Source of the DNA: CAYGZM01 sp964354365
Lineage (GTDB): Bacteria; Planctomycetota; Phycisphaerae; Sedimentisphaerales; Anaerobacaceae
NCBI GenBank assembly: GCA_964354365.1
Contig: CAYGZM010000003.1
Coordinates: forward strand, 1 to 64,000
DNA length: 64,000 nt
Direction of reading: 5' to 3'
Part shown: piece after piece, positions 31,593-40,558 of the stretch
Position numbering within the stretch: the stretch's first letter is position 1
Layout of the letters: each line of letters opens with the position of its first letter
Position numbers and translations under genes: made by a program
The notes under the pieces: model-generated
What the model was told of the DNA's origin: nothing
What the model saw: the letters and a program-made list of their open reading frames with translations, nothing else
Database searches by the model: none

Positions 31593-34067
31593 TTATTTGC
31601 TCATTCCAAGCCAGTCGGAAATCACGGACCCATACTTGACAACGACACCCGAGAATACCACGCTGACCATACACATCAGCTTGATTAGAATATTCATACT
31701 CGGACCTGAAGTATCCTTGAACGGATCGCCGACCGTATCACCCACGACCGCCGCCTTGTGGGCCGGCGAGCCTTTGCCGCCGTGCGCGCCCTTTTCGATG
31801 TACTTCTTGGCGTTGTCCCATGCGCCGCCGGCATTATTGAGCGTCACTGCCAGCACAAACCCGCACGCCATAGCCCCGGTCAGCAACCCCATAACGCCTT
31901 CCACGCCCAACACCAAGCCTGTCGCCACCGGCACAATAATCGCCATACTTGCCGGCAGTATCATCTCCCTCTGAGCGCTGGCAGTTGCGATAGCCACACA
32001 CTCCTTGTAACTGGGTTTCTCGGTGCCGGCCATAATGCCCGGCTTTTCCCGGAATTGCCGCCGGACCTCGTTGACCATTTTGCCCGCGGCTCGCCCCACC
32101 GCCTTCATCGCCATCGCCACAAACACAAATGCCATCATGCACCCGATGAACAAGCCTGCAATGAGTTTCGGGTTGAGAATGTTCAAGGCATAAGCCGAAA
32201 CGAAGTCGGTCAGCGATGCGCCCTTGACGTTCAGCAACACGGGCAGGGCCGCGCCCGCTGCCTGCGCCTTCGCCGTCAACACGGCAAAACTATCCTTGGC
32301 CTTATCGGCCACCTGGTCAATATAGAATGCAACGTTCCCAACCTGATATATCCCCTCTGCAGACTTCACCGCCATTCTGCCTATCCAGATGCGCACCTCC
32401 TCGATATATGCCGCCAGAAGCGCCAACGCGGTCAACGCAGCCGAACCGATTGCAAAACCCTTGCCCGTGGCTGCCGTCGTATTGCCCAGAGAATCGAGGG
32501 CATCCGTTCTCTTGCGGATTTCCGGCCCTAAATGACTCATCTCCGCATTGCCGCCGGCATTGTCGGCAATAGGCCCATAAGCATCGGTCGCAAGGGTAAT
32601 ACCCAACGTCGCCAGCATACCGACCGCCGAGAAACCGATACCATAAAGACCCATCGCCATATTAGTGAAACCGCCCGCAAAACCAAACGAGCACAGTATA
32701 GCCGCCGCTATTGCCAGCGTCGGCAGCCCGGAAGAATACATACCCGTCGCGAAACCGTCGATAAGCAGGGTCGCCGCACCCATCGGCGCCTGGTCCGCGA
32801 TGCCCCTGGTGGGCGAATACGTGTCGGACGTGTAGTATTCCGTGAACTGACCTATCAGCACCCCCGCGATCAGGCCCGAGACCACCGAGCCGAAGATGCC
32901 CCAGCTTATCCACCCCGCCAGCACCAATCCAATAACCGCCACCAGGATCAGCAGCGAGCTGCTCAACGTCCCCGTCAGCAGTGCCCGCAGCAAATTCTTC
33001 TGGGACGCATCTTCTTTGCATCGAACGAGGTATATGCCCATGATTGACAGGACCGTGCCGATGCCCGCCACAATCATCGGTGAAAGCACCGCCTTGAGCG
33101 GGTCCATCTCGTACTGCGACAACACCGCCATCGGCAGCGCCGCTCCGAGCGCCGCCGTTGCCAGAATCGAGCCACAGTAACTTTCGTAGAGGTCTGCGCC
33201 CATACCCGCCACGTCGCCGACGTTATCGCCGACGTTATCGGCGATTGTTGCCGGGTTCCGCGGGTCGTCTTCAGGGATGCCGGCCTCGACCTTGCCGACA
33301 AGGTCTGCTCCGACATCCGCCGACTTGGTGAAGATGCCGCCGCCCACGCGGGCGAATAGCGCCTGCGTCGAGGCACCCATCCCGAACGTAATCATCGTTG
33401 TTGTGATTTCAGCCAGCCTGCTTTCGGGATTCATTCCCGCCTGCACCAGCGTTATGCCAAAGAGGTTAAGACCATTGGCCATGTGGTCGGCGGTATAAAC
33501 CAATTTGTCCAAAATCAAATACCACAGCGAGATGTCGAGCAGGCCGAAGCCCACAACGACAAGGCCCATAACAGAACCAGATCGGAACGCAACCTGCAGC
33601 GCCCTGTTGAGACTGACCGTTGCCCCCTGTGCGGTTCTGCTCGATGCATTGGTGGCGGTCTTCATCCCCAGGAAGCCGCACAGACCGCTGAAAAATCCGC
33701 CCGTCAGAAAGGCCACCGGCACAAAAGGATTCTGAATACCGTAGTACGCCAGCGCGCCAAAAATCACGCTCAATACGACAAAAGCCACTGCCACGACGCT
33801 GTACTGCCTGAACAGATACGCGTATGCCCCTTCACGCACATACGAGGCTATCTCTTCCATAGTCTCGTTGCCTTTTGGCGCACTGATCATCTGCTTGTAG
33901 AAGATGTAAGCAAAGACCAGCGCCGCCGCCGAGGACAACGGCGCAATCCACCAGCCCAACGGCGTGCCGCCCGCCCCGGCAGTTGCGGCTCCTTCAGCCG
34001 CTGCCGCCACGCCACAAAGACCAAACGTCGCCACTGAAACTCCAGCCAGATTTCCAAAAGTCTTCAC
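31593..34067 (-). CDS. hppA: membrane-bound ion-pumping pyrophosphatase
   Basis: The 824-residue protein starts at GTG 34067, 9 bases after AAAGGAG; a TTG further upstream lacks such spacing. About 16 membrane segments are visible. The substrate site DVGADLVGKVEAGIPEDDPR and DNVGDNVGDVAGMGADLYES, plus KAAVVGDTVGDPFKDTSGP near the C-terminus, are the M-PPase signatures. The segment GNTTAATGKGFAIG has Ala where potassium-independent enzymes have Lys, so a potassium-dependent enzyme is predicted, pumping sodium or protons. The first 25 residues may be a signal-like segment. Confidence 0.96.
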   Translation of the reverse strand: MKTFGNLAGVSVATFGLCGVAAAAEGAATAGAGGTPLGWWIAPLSSAAALVFAYIFYKQMISAPKGNETMEEIASYVREGAYAYLFRQYSVVAVAFVVLSVIFGALAYYGIQNPFVPVAFLTGGFFSGLCGFLGMKTATNASSRTAQGATVSLNRALQVAFRSGSVMGLVVVGFGLLDISLWYLILDKLVYTADHMANGLNLFGITLVQAGMNPESRLAEITTTMITFGMGASTQALFARVGGGIFTKSADVGADLVGKVEAGIPEDDPRNPATIADNVGDNVGDVAGMGADLYESYCGSILATAALGAALPMAVLSQYEMDPLKAVLSPMIVAGIGTVLSIMGIYLVRCKEDASQKNLLRALLTGTLSSSLLILVAVIGLVLAGWISWGIFGSVVSGLIAGVLIGQFTEYYTSDTYSPTRGIADQAPMGAATLLIDGFATGMYSSGLPTLAIAAAILCSFGFAGGFTNMAMGLYGIGFSAVGMLATLGITLATDAYGPIADNAGGNAEMSHLGPEIRKRTDALDSLGNTTAATGKGFAIGSAALTALALLAAYIEEVRIWIGRMAVKSAEGIYQVGNVAFYIDQVADKAKDSFAVLTAKAQAAGAALPVLLNVKGASLTDFVSAYALNILNPKLIAGLFIGCMMAFVFVAMAMKAVGRAAGKMVNEVRRQFREKPGIMAGTEKPSYKECVAIATASAQREMILPASMAIIVPVATGLVLGVEGVMGLLTGAMACGFVLAVTLNNAGGAWDNAKKYIEKGAHGGKGSPAHKAAVVGDTVGDPFKDTSGPSMNILIKLMCMVSVVFSGVVVKYGSVISDWLGMSK

Positions 34068-34129
34068 GTTCTTCACTCCTTTCGAATCCAACTATATCCA
34101 CCACAGCTTCGACCAAAATAAAAAGGTGT

Positions 34130-34157
34130 AGTATAACTGAGCGAGGAGCTTTTACAA
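34130..34157 (-). promoter_or_regulatory. promoter of hppA
   Basis: On the minus strand TTGTAA, a 16-base spacer and TATACT lie about 62 bases before the start codon. Confidence 0.55.
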
Positions 34158-34226
34158 CTGTTTTATTGCAAAAATTGCGAAGTTGAAAAGCGGATTTGCC
34201 CGCCGGAATCTGGCAATTCTGAGGTT

Positions 34227-35429
34227 CTAAGTGTGGTATTCGGCGTTGATCTTCACGTATTCTGCGCTCAAATCGCACCCGTAGCAGAAATCGCTCGCCC
34301 CGCCCGCCCCCAAATCCACGCTAATCGTATGCTCCTTCTGCGAAACAACCCTGCTCGCCTTCTTCGCATCGAATTTCCTCGGGGCCCCGTTCTTAAAGAC
34401 GGCTATATCGTCCAGTTTGCAGGAGAGCTTACCGGGATTGAGCTTCACGCCCGCCGAGCCGACCGCGCAGATTATCCTGCCCCAGTTAGGGTCTCCGCCG
34501 TGCACAGCGCATTTGACCAGAGGATAGTCGGCCACCGCCCGCGCCGCCCTGGCCGCATCCGCTTTCGTGGCCGCACCTTTTACAACGACCTTGAATATCC
34601 GCGTCGCCCCTTCGGCGTCGTGAGCCATCTGCCGGGCCAAATCATCGCACAGTCCGGCCAATACCTTCGCAAATCTCTTGTATCGCGGGCGCCGGCTTAC
34701 TATCGGCCGATTCCCCGCCAGCCCGGATGCCAGAATCATACACGTATCGTTTGTGCTCTGATGCCCGTCAACCGTCAGCTTGTTCAATGAATCGCCTACA
34801 GCCCGCTTCAACGCCGCTGTCAATAGGGGCTTGCTTATCGCTGCATCCGTTGTAATAAACGACAGCGTAGTCGCCATATTCGGCCCAATCATCCCCGCCC
34901 CCTTGATCGTCCCGGCTATCGTCACCTCGACGCCGGATATATCGAGCTTGCGGACAGCCTGCTTGGGCCGGGTGTCCGTAGTCATTATCGCGGTCACAAA
35001 GTCGAGTCCCGCCGCCGCCGAGGCCGAGAGCTTCGCCGCCGCCTTGTGAATCCCCGCGATGACCTTCTTCATCGGCAACTGCACGCCGATAATGCCCGTC
35101 GAGGCAACCAGCACATTCCCCGGCTCAGCCTCAATCTGCTCCGCCGTGGCCGCACACATCTTGATCGCGTTGTCGATGCCCTTTTGCCCCGTGCACGTAT
35201 TGGCGCAGCCCGAATTCACCACCACCGCCTGAATCTCGGCGTTCCTGACGTGCCGCCTGCAGACCTCTACCGCCGCCGATACGACCTTGTTAGTCGTAAA
35301 GACCGCCGCCGCCTTCGCCCCCGTCGGACAGACAATCAACCCCAAATCCGAATTGCCCGACTTCTTAATCCCGCAAGCGACCCCCGCCGCCAGAAACCCC
35401 CGCGGCGCCGTAATGGTGTTAAATTTCAT
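34227..35429 (-). CDS. argJ: bifunctional glutamate N-acetyltransferase/ornithine acetyltransferase
   Basis: The 400-residue protein starts MKFNTITAPRGFLAAGVA. The self-cleavage site is in KGAGMIGPNMATTLSFITTD, where Thr after Ala becomes the nucleophile of the beta chain. VVVNSGCANTCTGQKG forms the oxyanion region and GGDPNWGRIICAVG is conserved. It transfers acetyl from N-acetylornithine to glutamate (cyclic arginine pathway). Length is standard. Not adjacent to argC. Confidence 0.96.
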   Translation of the reverse strand: MKFNTITAPRGFLAAGVACGIKKSGNSDLGLIVCPTGAKAAAVFTTNKVVSAAVEVCRRHVRNAEIQAVVVNSGCANTCTGQKGIDNAIKMCAATAEQIEAEPGNVLVASTGIIGVQLPMKKVIAGIHKAAAKLSASAAAGLDFVTAIMTTDTRPKQAVRKLDISGVEVTIAGTIKGAGMIGPNMATTLSFITTDAAISKPLLTAALKRAVGDSLNKLTVDGHQSTNDTCMILASGLAGNRPIVSRRPRYKRFAKVLAGLCDDLARQMAHDAEGATRIFKVVVKGAATKADAARAARAVADYPLVKCAVHGGDPNWGRIICAVGSAGVKLNPGKLSCKLDDIAVFKNGAPRKFDAKKASRVVSQKEHTISVDLGAGGASDFCYGCDLSAEYVKINAEYHT

Positions 35430-35473
35430 ATCAGCCCATTTCCGTAGAATAGATGGTAGTTACTGTTTCCTTC

Positions 35474-36028
35474 TCATTGTTTCAGCAGATTATTGAACTT
35501 CCGTAACACCCCTTTGTGCTCGGGAGTCCTGCTGAACTGCGAAAGCCATCGCCTGACGTATTTGATGTCAAGCGAGCTTTTGTTTTTGGTCAAAATGCTC
35601 TTCACGTCCTCCTCGTCGATGGCTCTGCCCGCAACCATTTTGTGAATAATCACATCTTCGCGGGACGCAAACTTCACGGGGTAGCTGTCTATTTTAACCT
35701 GCCTTGTTCGCTCGAGCGCTTGTCTTTCGTATTCGCTGAAAGAGAAGACAAAATCCACACGGATTCGTGATTTAGGCTCCTCTGCAGGCAGCACCCTTGT
35801 TTCTCTGGCAAAGTCCTCCGGCTTTTCAGGAAGCATCTTCAACTTTAATTTTTTGCACGCCTTTTCAAAGATCGCAAAATCGCCTGCGTCTATCCCTAAT
35901 GTTATGTCAATGTCGCGCGTCAATCGCGGCCTGCCATATACGAGCACCGCCTGACCGCCGATAACCATATAGGGAATCTTATCTGCGTCTAACCTTTCGG
36001 CTATTTTTCTTATCAGTTTCTCGACCAC
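35474..36028 (-). CDS. nucleotidyltransferase-fold protein, possible toxin
   Basis: The 184-residue protein carries the polymerase-beta-type signature IGGQAVLVYGRPRLTRDIDI, with GG and DxD at the expected spacing, and a third acidic position in RIRVDFVF. The C-terminal half is helical. Such MNT or AbiEii-like proteins are often toxins or adenylyltransferases in two-gene modules. The upstream gene (35979-36227) overlaps it by 50 bases, supporting a pair. Confidence 0.75.
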   Translation of the reverse strand: MVEKLIRKIAERLDADKIPYMVIGGQAVLVYGRPRLTRDIDITLGIDAGDFAIFEKACKKLKLKMLPEKPEDFARETRVLPAEEPKSRIRVDFVFSFSEYERQALERTRQVKIDSYPVKFASREDVIIHKMVAGRAIDEEDVKSILTKNKSSLDIKYVRRWLSQFSRTPEHKGVLRKFNNLLKQ

Positions 36029-36227
36029 GCTTCAACCTACCCATCGCTCTGGCGATTCGCAAATCGACTTCAAACCCGTCCCAGATATTCTCGTGGCTGA
36101 TGGCGCCCAGCGCAACGGCCTCCTTGTACAGCATATCATATACAGCCAGGGCCTCTTTGTGAGAGAGATTCTCTTTGCGGGCCAGCTCGCGCTCAAACTC
36201 GTTCAGCTTGTCCTTATTCGTTATCAT
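35979..36227 (-). CDS. small partner of the nucleotidyltransferase
   Basis: This highly charged helical protein of 82 residues (NEFERELARKENLSHKEALAVYD, ENIWDGFEVDLRIARAMGRLKRG) ends in a basic tail. It is unrecognised by name, but size, charge and overlap with the following nucleotidyltransferase fit an antitoxin or adaptor. The overlap is 50 bases in different frames, so the two are coupled. Confidence 0.6.
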   Translation of the reverse strand: MITNKDKLNEFERELARKENLSHKEALAVYDMLYKEAVALGAISHENIWDGFEVDLRIARAMGRLKRGRETDKKNSRKVRRR

Positions 36228-36263
36228 TCTTCGTTTGGCCGGCAGTCCTGCTCCAGGCGTTTC

Positions 36264-36656
36264 TCATTTTACCACCTTGAGATTCAGGTGTTTCTCCATA
36301 GGCTCAAAATCCCTGTCGTCGTGCAGCAACGGCAGGTTGCTTGAAATGCAAAAAGTGGCGATGACGACGTCTATTGTCTTTCTGACGCTAAAGCCCTTCT
36401 TCCTCAAATGACGGTAGTTCTCAGCGCTCTTGACTGCCAGCTCCTTCCCGAGCATTGGCTTGAAAATAAGCGAGTCAAGGAGTCTCTTCGCCTTCCTGAA
36501 GTCCGTGTCGCTATGGAATCCCTGGAGAACCTCCGTCAGAATAATGCCCCCGATAACAACCAATTTGTTGCCGAACAGAGAATCCAGAATATCCGTCTGC
36601 TTTGTGACCTTTCCATTGAAGTAATCGACCCAGACTGAAGAATCCACTACTACCAT
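36264..36656 (-). CDS. vapC: VapC-type PIN-domain ribonuclease toxin
   Basis: The 130-residue PIN protein starts MVVVDSSVWVDYFNGK. Acidic residues in VVVDSSVW, ILTEVLQGF and the late TIDVVIATFCISS and HDDRDFEPM positions make up the metal site. Family members cleave tRNA or rRNA. The start overlaps the vapB stop by 7 bases. A longer start at 36692 lies inside vapB and is not preferred. Confidence 0.9.
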   Translation of the reverse strand: MVVVDSSVWVDYFNGKVTKQTDILDSLFGNKLVVIGGIILTEVLQGFHSDTDFRKAKRLLDSLIFKPMLGKELAVKSAENYRHLRKKGFSVRKTIDVVIATFCISSNLPLLHDDRDFEPMEKHLNLKVVK

Positions 36657-36847
36657 TTGTCGGTTCTCATTTTGCCTAGGTCGCCTGTCCACTTTAGTCT
36701 GCCCCGGCAGGCCTTGATTTTCTGCTGGCGGTTTACTCTGATTAGTAGTCTCAGTCCCTCCTCAATGGCCTTCTTCTTGGTCTTGAAACCAGAAAGACTC
36801 AGGGCCGACCTCACCAAATCATCATCAAGCACAACGTTCGTTCTCAT
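36650..36847 (-). CDS. vapB: VapB-type antitoxin
   Basis: The 65-residue protein starts MRTNVVLDDDLVRSALSLSG, the beginning of a ribbon-helix-helix domain, followed by KTKKKAIEEGLRLLIR and a C-terminal tail that would wrap the toxin (ACRGRLKWTGDLGKMRTDKW). ATG 36847 is preferred because an upstream start at 36889 would overlap the operator. It neutralises VapC and represses the operon. Confidence 0.88.
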   Translation of the reverse strand: MRTNVVLDDDLVRSALSLSGFKTKKKAIEEGLRLLIRVNRQQKIKACRGRLKWTGDLGKMRTDKW

Positions 36848-36861
36848 AGCGAAATCTCCGT

Positions 36862-36892
36862 AATGTGTATTTCTTCTGTAATTATACACATT
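36862..36892. promoter_or_regulatory. vapBC operator with -10 element
   Basis: AATGTGTAT (36862-36870) and ATACACATT (36884-36892) form a perfect 9-bp inverted repeat with a 13-base gap. The minus-strand -10 TATAAT (36886-36881) lies inside it and TTGAGC is 16 bases further up. This fits autoregulation by the VapB ribbon-helix-helix protein. Confidence 0.7.
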
Positions 36893-36942
36893 CGCCGCGT
36901 CTGCTCAAAGCAAATTTGTCGTGAATTCTCACTTTCCGCTCT

Positions 36943-37782
36943 CTAAAGACTTATCGTGTCCTTTGAGCGTGGGTCCTCGCCGGCGGATGGGCCGTTGCTG
37001 AGCATCCCGCTAATCGCCGTATCCCTGAATTTCTTCATCGGGTCGTAGAATTTCCTGTTCAAATCGACGGCGTTCACCATCATCCCCGCCCGATTGCACC
37101 TGAGCCGGCTGACTATCACCCCGTCCGGCTGAATAAAGCACGACGGGTACGGCGCATAATACCCGCTCGAATTCGACATGCTCGCCCAGAAATAGTTCGT
37201 CGCCGCGTGACACTGCATCGTCTGCCGCATAATATGCGTATGCACGCTCGGCCCGGTCTGCTTTGCGTTGTAAAACGACTGCAGGATCAGATTCACGCCC
37301 TGTTTGTAGAGCTCCCGATATAGCTCTGGGAATCGCAAATCAAAACATATAAGCAGTGAACACTTCACCCCTTTAACCTTGAAATTCACAAACCTGTTGC
37401 CCGGCGTCAGCCGACGTATATCCCCCGGCGTGCAGAACCGCTTGTCGTACCTGTCAACAATCCTGCCCTTAGGACTAATCAGGTACAGGCTATTGTGCGG
37501 CTTGTTCGGCTCGGTCAGTCTGTGCGTGCTGCCCAGCACCACCCACAAGCCAAGCTCGCCCGCCAGCGACATGACTTTCTGAGTCTCGCTCTTGAGCAGG
37601 TCCCAATCGTATCCCTTGAAGCTGGGAAAGTCCGTACCCACGTACCCGCTCAGCGCGCACTCAGAGAAGTGCACAATATCGGCCCCGGCCGCGCCGGCCT
37701 CGCGCATAAACCGGCGGATCGCCCGCGAGTTCCGCTCTATCGAGCGCCCTACCGCAAACTGACACGTAGCGACCTTCAGCAT
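36943..37782 (-). CDS. carbon-nitrogen hydrolase (nitrilase superfamily)
   Basis: This 279-residue cytoplasmic enzyme shows the catalytic triad: Glu in VHFSECALSGYVG, Lys in RYDKRFCTPGD and Cys in LLICFDLRFPELY. The N-terminal MLKVATCQFAVG strand is also typical. It should hydrolyse an amide or nitrile, but the branch (omega-amidase, N-carbamoyl hydrolase or other) cannot be decided. It stands alone. Confidence 0.9.
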   Translation of the reverse strand: MLKVATCQFAVGRSIERNSRAIRRFMREAGAAGADIVHFSECALSGYVGTDFPSFKGYDWDLLKSETQKVMSLAGELGLWVVLGSTHRLTEPNKPHNSLYLISPKGRIVDRYDKRFCTPGDIRRLTPGNRFVNFKVKGVKCSLLICFDLRFPELYRELYKQGVNLILQSFYNAKQTGPSVHTHIMRQTMQCHAATNYFWASMSNSSGYYAPYPSCFIQPDGVIVSRLRCNRAGMMVNAVDLNRKFYDPMKKFRDTAISGMLSNGPSAGEDPRSKDTISL

Positions 37783-37967
37783 ATCGGCAGATTAATACTC
37801 CGCCCATGCCGCGTCAACCAAAAACGAAGGCCGGGGTCCTCCCTGGCTGCGATTTGCGTTGAATTTGCCGGGCGGTTCTGGTATCATATATGTACTATGA
37901 TGTCCCACGCAGGTACGGGCGGGCCTTTCGGACTTGGCTCTTCACACGATAACAGAAGGAGGTTGGG

Positions 37968-40436
37968 ATGACAAAGACATCCGGATTCGCCGCGGCGATG
38001 TTCGCCGCCGTGCTGCTTGCCGCCGTCACGCCGATGGTTTGTTATGCCGGCCACTTTGCATTGGCCTTTCAGCGCCAGCTACCCGCCTGGGAGAACAGTG
38101 CCGGTTTGGGCTGTATCGGAGGCCACGTCTGCAGAGTCTGGGTCTGGGATGAAAACGGCAGTGCCCTCCCAAGCATCCAGTTGAAGACAACGTGGAACGT
38201 GCTTATGGGGGCAACCGACGGCGACGGCCGGGCCGAGATACCATTGAATCTGAACGACTACGACCTGGTTTGCGTTGATGCCCACGGTTCGACCAGTGAT
38301 GCCACCCGCCTGATGACGGCGCAGCGTCCTGAATGTTGGGGCCATTATTCCTTCGAGGTCGGCTTTCTCTACAAGACGGATGCATCAAATCGCGGTGAAT
38401 TTGACCTGGACCTCCTCGGAACGTGGAACGAACGGGCGCCTGCCGCCCAGGATAATGACGCGCCCTACACCAAGAGCCTGGCGTACAACGGAGTTGACTA
38501 CACGGATTACTGGTCCGACCAATCATACTGGGGCAACTGGCAGAGCGCGTCATCGTATTTCGGCCAGACGTTCGTGGCGACAGCCAACCGCGTCGTCGCG
38601 GCCCGCGTCCAGGGCATAATCGGCGGTAATAACCTGCTCGACTGGAAGCTCCAGATTGTCACCTTCCCCGGTCTTGAGCCGGTGGGCCCGGTGACCTCAG
38701 TGCCGTTCCGATGGCCCTTCGGCTGGGAGGCTTTCTGGGGCGTCAACGACAACCCCGTCGTGCCGGGACGAACATATATGCTCAAGGCCTGGCGCGACGG
38801 CGAGGGGATGAACATCTACCATGTCACCAAAAACGTTTACGCCGGCGGCCAGTACTACGAGGGCTCGACCGCATTTCCCCAGTACGACCTCAACGGGCAT
38901 ATAGTCTGCATGAGCTCTGGCGGCGCCGGGCCGCAAAACTGGCACATCGAGGCCTGCTTCAAGCTCGACGAGACCTCAGGCGCCACTGCCGCCGACAGCT
39001 CGGGCAACGGACACCACGGGACATTGTATGGCGGCCCGGTTTGGCAGCCCGCCGGCGGCAAAATAGGCGGGGCACTATTGTTTGACGGCGTCGATGATTA
39101 CGTTGAGACAGCCGGCTACAAGGGTATAACCGGCCCGGACTCGCGCACCGTCGCCGCCTGGGTCAAAACAAACTTCGACACCTTCCAAGACATCGTCTCC
39201 TGGGGCGCCGAGGCCACAGGGAGAAAATGGTCCCTCATAACAGGGCCTATGGGAGGCGCCTGCGGCATATATGTCAAGGACGGCTTTATCTTCGGCGCTA
39301 CCAGCGTTACCGACGGCAACTGGCATCACATCGCCGCTGTCCTCCAGAATGACGGCAGCCCCGCTGTCGGCGAGGTCCGCCTTTATGTGGATGGACGCCC
39401 TGAAACGCCGGGCAGCGTCTATCCGCAGCAGATAGACACCGCTGAAGGTGACAACGTCAGGATGGCCGCGTTCAACGACGGAGCGAATCGCTACTTCCAG
39501 GGCCTGATTGACGATGTCGTCATCTTTGATCTTGCCCTGACCGAACAAGATGTTGTCCGCCTCTGCCACCTCGGCGGCCAATCCTTCCTGGCGCCCTGCG
39601 GACGGCTCGGTCTCGACGAAGGCCTTCTTCTCGATGGTGACATCAACAGGAATTGCAGAGTCGATGCCATCGATTTTGCCTTCCTCGCCAAAACATGGCT
39701 CGAAACCGGACCTATGCTCCCCGGTGACATCCATCAAGACAATGCCACAAACTGGCTCGATGTGGCGCTCCTGGCCGAGAATTGGACACGAAGCGTCGCG
39801 CCTCCGACCCTCGACGAAGGTCTGGCCGCCCATTTCAAGCTCGACGAATCCTCCGGGCTGACGGCCGAAGAGAGCATCGCAGGCAACAACGGCGCCCTCC
39901 ACGGCTCTCCAACCTGGAAGCCCACCGGCGGTCACGCAGCCGGAGCAATTGAACTCGACGGGATCGATGACTATATCAGCACCGAATTCACCCTGGATCC
40001 GGCCGGCGGACCCTTCAGTGCATTTGCCTGGATTAAGCCGGGCGCACCCGGGCAAGTGGTCATCTCTCAAACCAATGGCGCCGGAATCGGCAGAAGCTGG
40101 CTCGCTGCGGACCTGTCAGCCGGCAAACTTATGACCGATCTGAGGGCCCCCGGACGCAGCAGCCCACCGCTGGTCTCGGATTTCGTAATCACCGACGGCG
40201 CCTGGCATCACATAGGTTTGGTATGGGACAGCTCGTTTAGATACCTTTACGTCGATGGCGCAGAGGTCAAGAGAGATGCTACGGCCCAGGCCGGATTGAT
40301 AAGCGCAACCGGGCCTCTGTACTTTGGCGCCGCAAACAGGCTCACCGAAGGGACTTTCTTCCACGGCCTCATCGACGACATTCGCATCTACAACCGCGCC
40401 CTCAATTCCGAAGAAGCCGCCGCTCTGGTCTATTGA
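37968..40436 (+). CDS. secreted protein with two LamG domains and dockerin-like repeats
   Basis: The 822-residue protein has a signal peptide at residues 1-28 (AAAMFAAVLLAAVTPMVCYA) and starts behind AGAAGGAGGTT. Residues 30-320 are an unrecognised beta-rich region. LamG/concanavalin-like domains lie at about 325-530 (HFKLDE-like start, WVKTNFDTFQDIVSWG, NWHHIAAVL) and 617-822 (AHFKLDESSG, AWHHIGLVWD). Between them, residues 555-605 hold a dockerin-like pair (GDINRNCRVDAIDFAFLAKT, DNATNWLDVALLAENW). It is probably a carbohydrate-binding surface or matrix protein. Confidence 0.85.
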   Translation: MTKTSGFAAAMFAAVLLAAVTPMVCYAGHFALAFQRQLPAWENSAGLGCIGGHVCRVWVWDENGSALPSIQLKTTWNVLMGATDGDGRAEIPLNLNDYDLVCVDAHGSTSDATRLMTAQRPECWGHYSFEVGFLYKTDASNRGEFDLDLLGTWNERAPAAQDNDAPYTKSLAYNGVDYTDYWSDQSYWGNWQSASSYFGQTFVATANRVVAARVQGIIGGNNLLDWKLQIVTFPGLEPVGPVTSVPFRWPFGWEAFWGVNDNPVVPGRTYMLKAWRDGEGMNIYHVTKNVYAGGQYYEGSTAFPQYDLNGHIVCMSSGGAGPQNWHIEACFKLDETSGATAADSSGNGHHGTLYGGPVWQPAGGKIGGALLFDGVDDYVETAGYKGITGPDSRTVAAWVKTNFDTFQDIVSWGAEATGRKWSLITGPMGGACGIYVKDGFIFGATSVTDGNWHHIAAVLQNDGSPAVGEVRLYVDGRPETPGSVYPQQIDTAEGDNVRMAAFNDGANRYFQGLIDDVVIFDLALTEQDVVRLCHLGGQSFLAPCGRLGLDEGLLLDGDINRNCRVDAIDFAFLAKTWLETGPMLPGDIHQDNATNWLDVALLAENWTRSVAPPTLDEGLAAHFKLDESSGLTAEESIAGNNGALHGSPTWKPTGGHAAGAIELDGIDDYISTEFTLDPAGGPFSAFAWIKPGAPGQVVISQTNGAGIGRSWLAADLSAGKLMTDLRAPGRSSPPLVSDFVITDGAWHHIGLVWDSSFRYLYVDGAEVKRDATAQAGLISATGPLYFGAANRLTEGTFFHGLIDDIRIYNRALNSEEAAALVY

Positions 40437-40558
40437 ATCGGACCCGCTCGCGAGACAGCACCCGCTTTTTCTCGCATGAGAATACAGCACGCTAACCCAG
40501 CTTCCGCACTTTGGGCGTAAAATCTTTGGTTTTGGGTGAAAAACCCAGAAAGTTTTCA

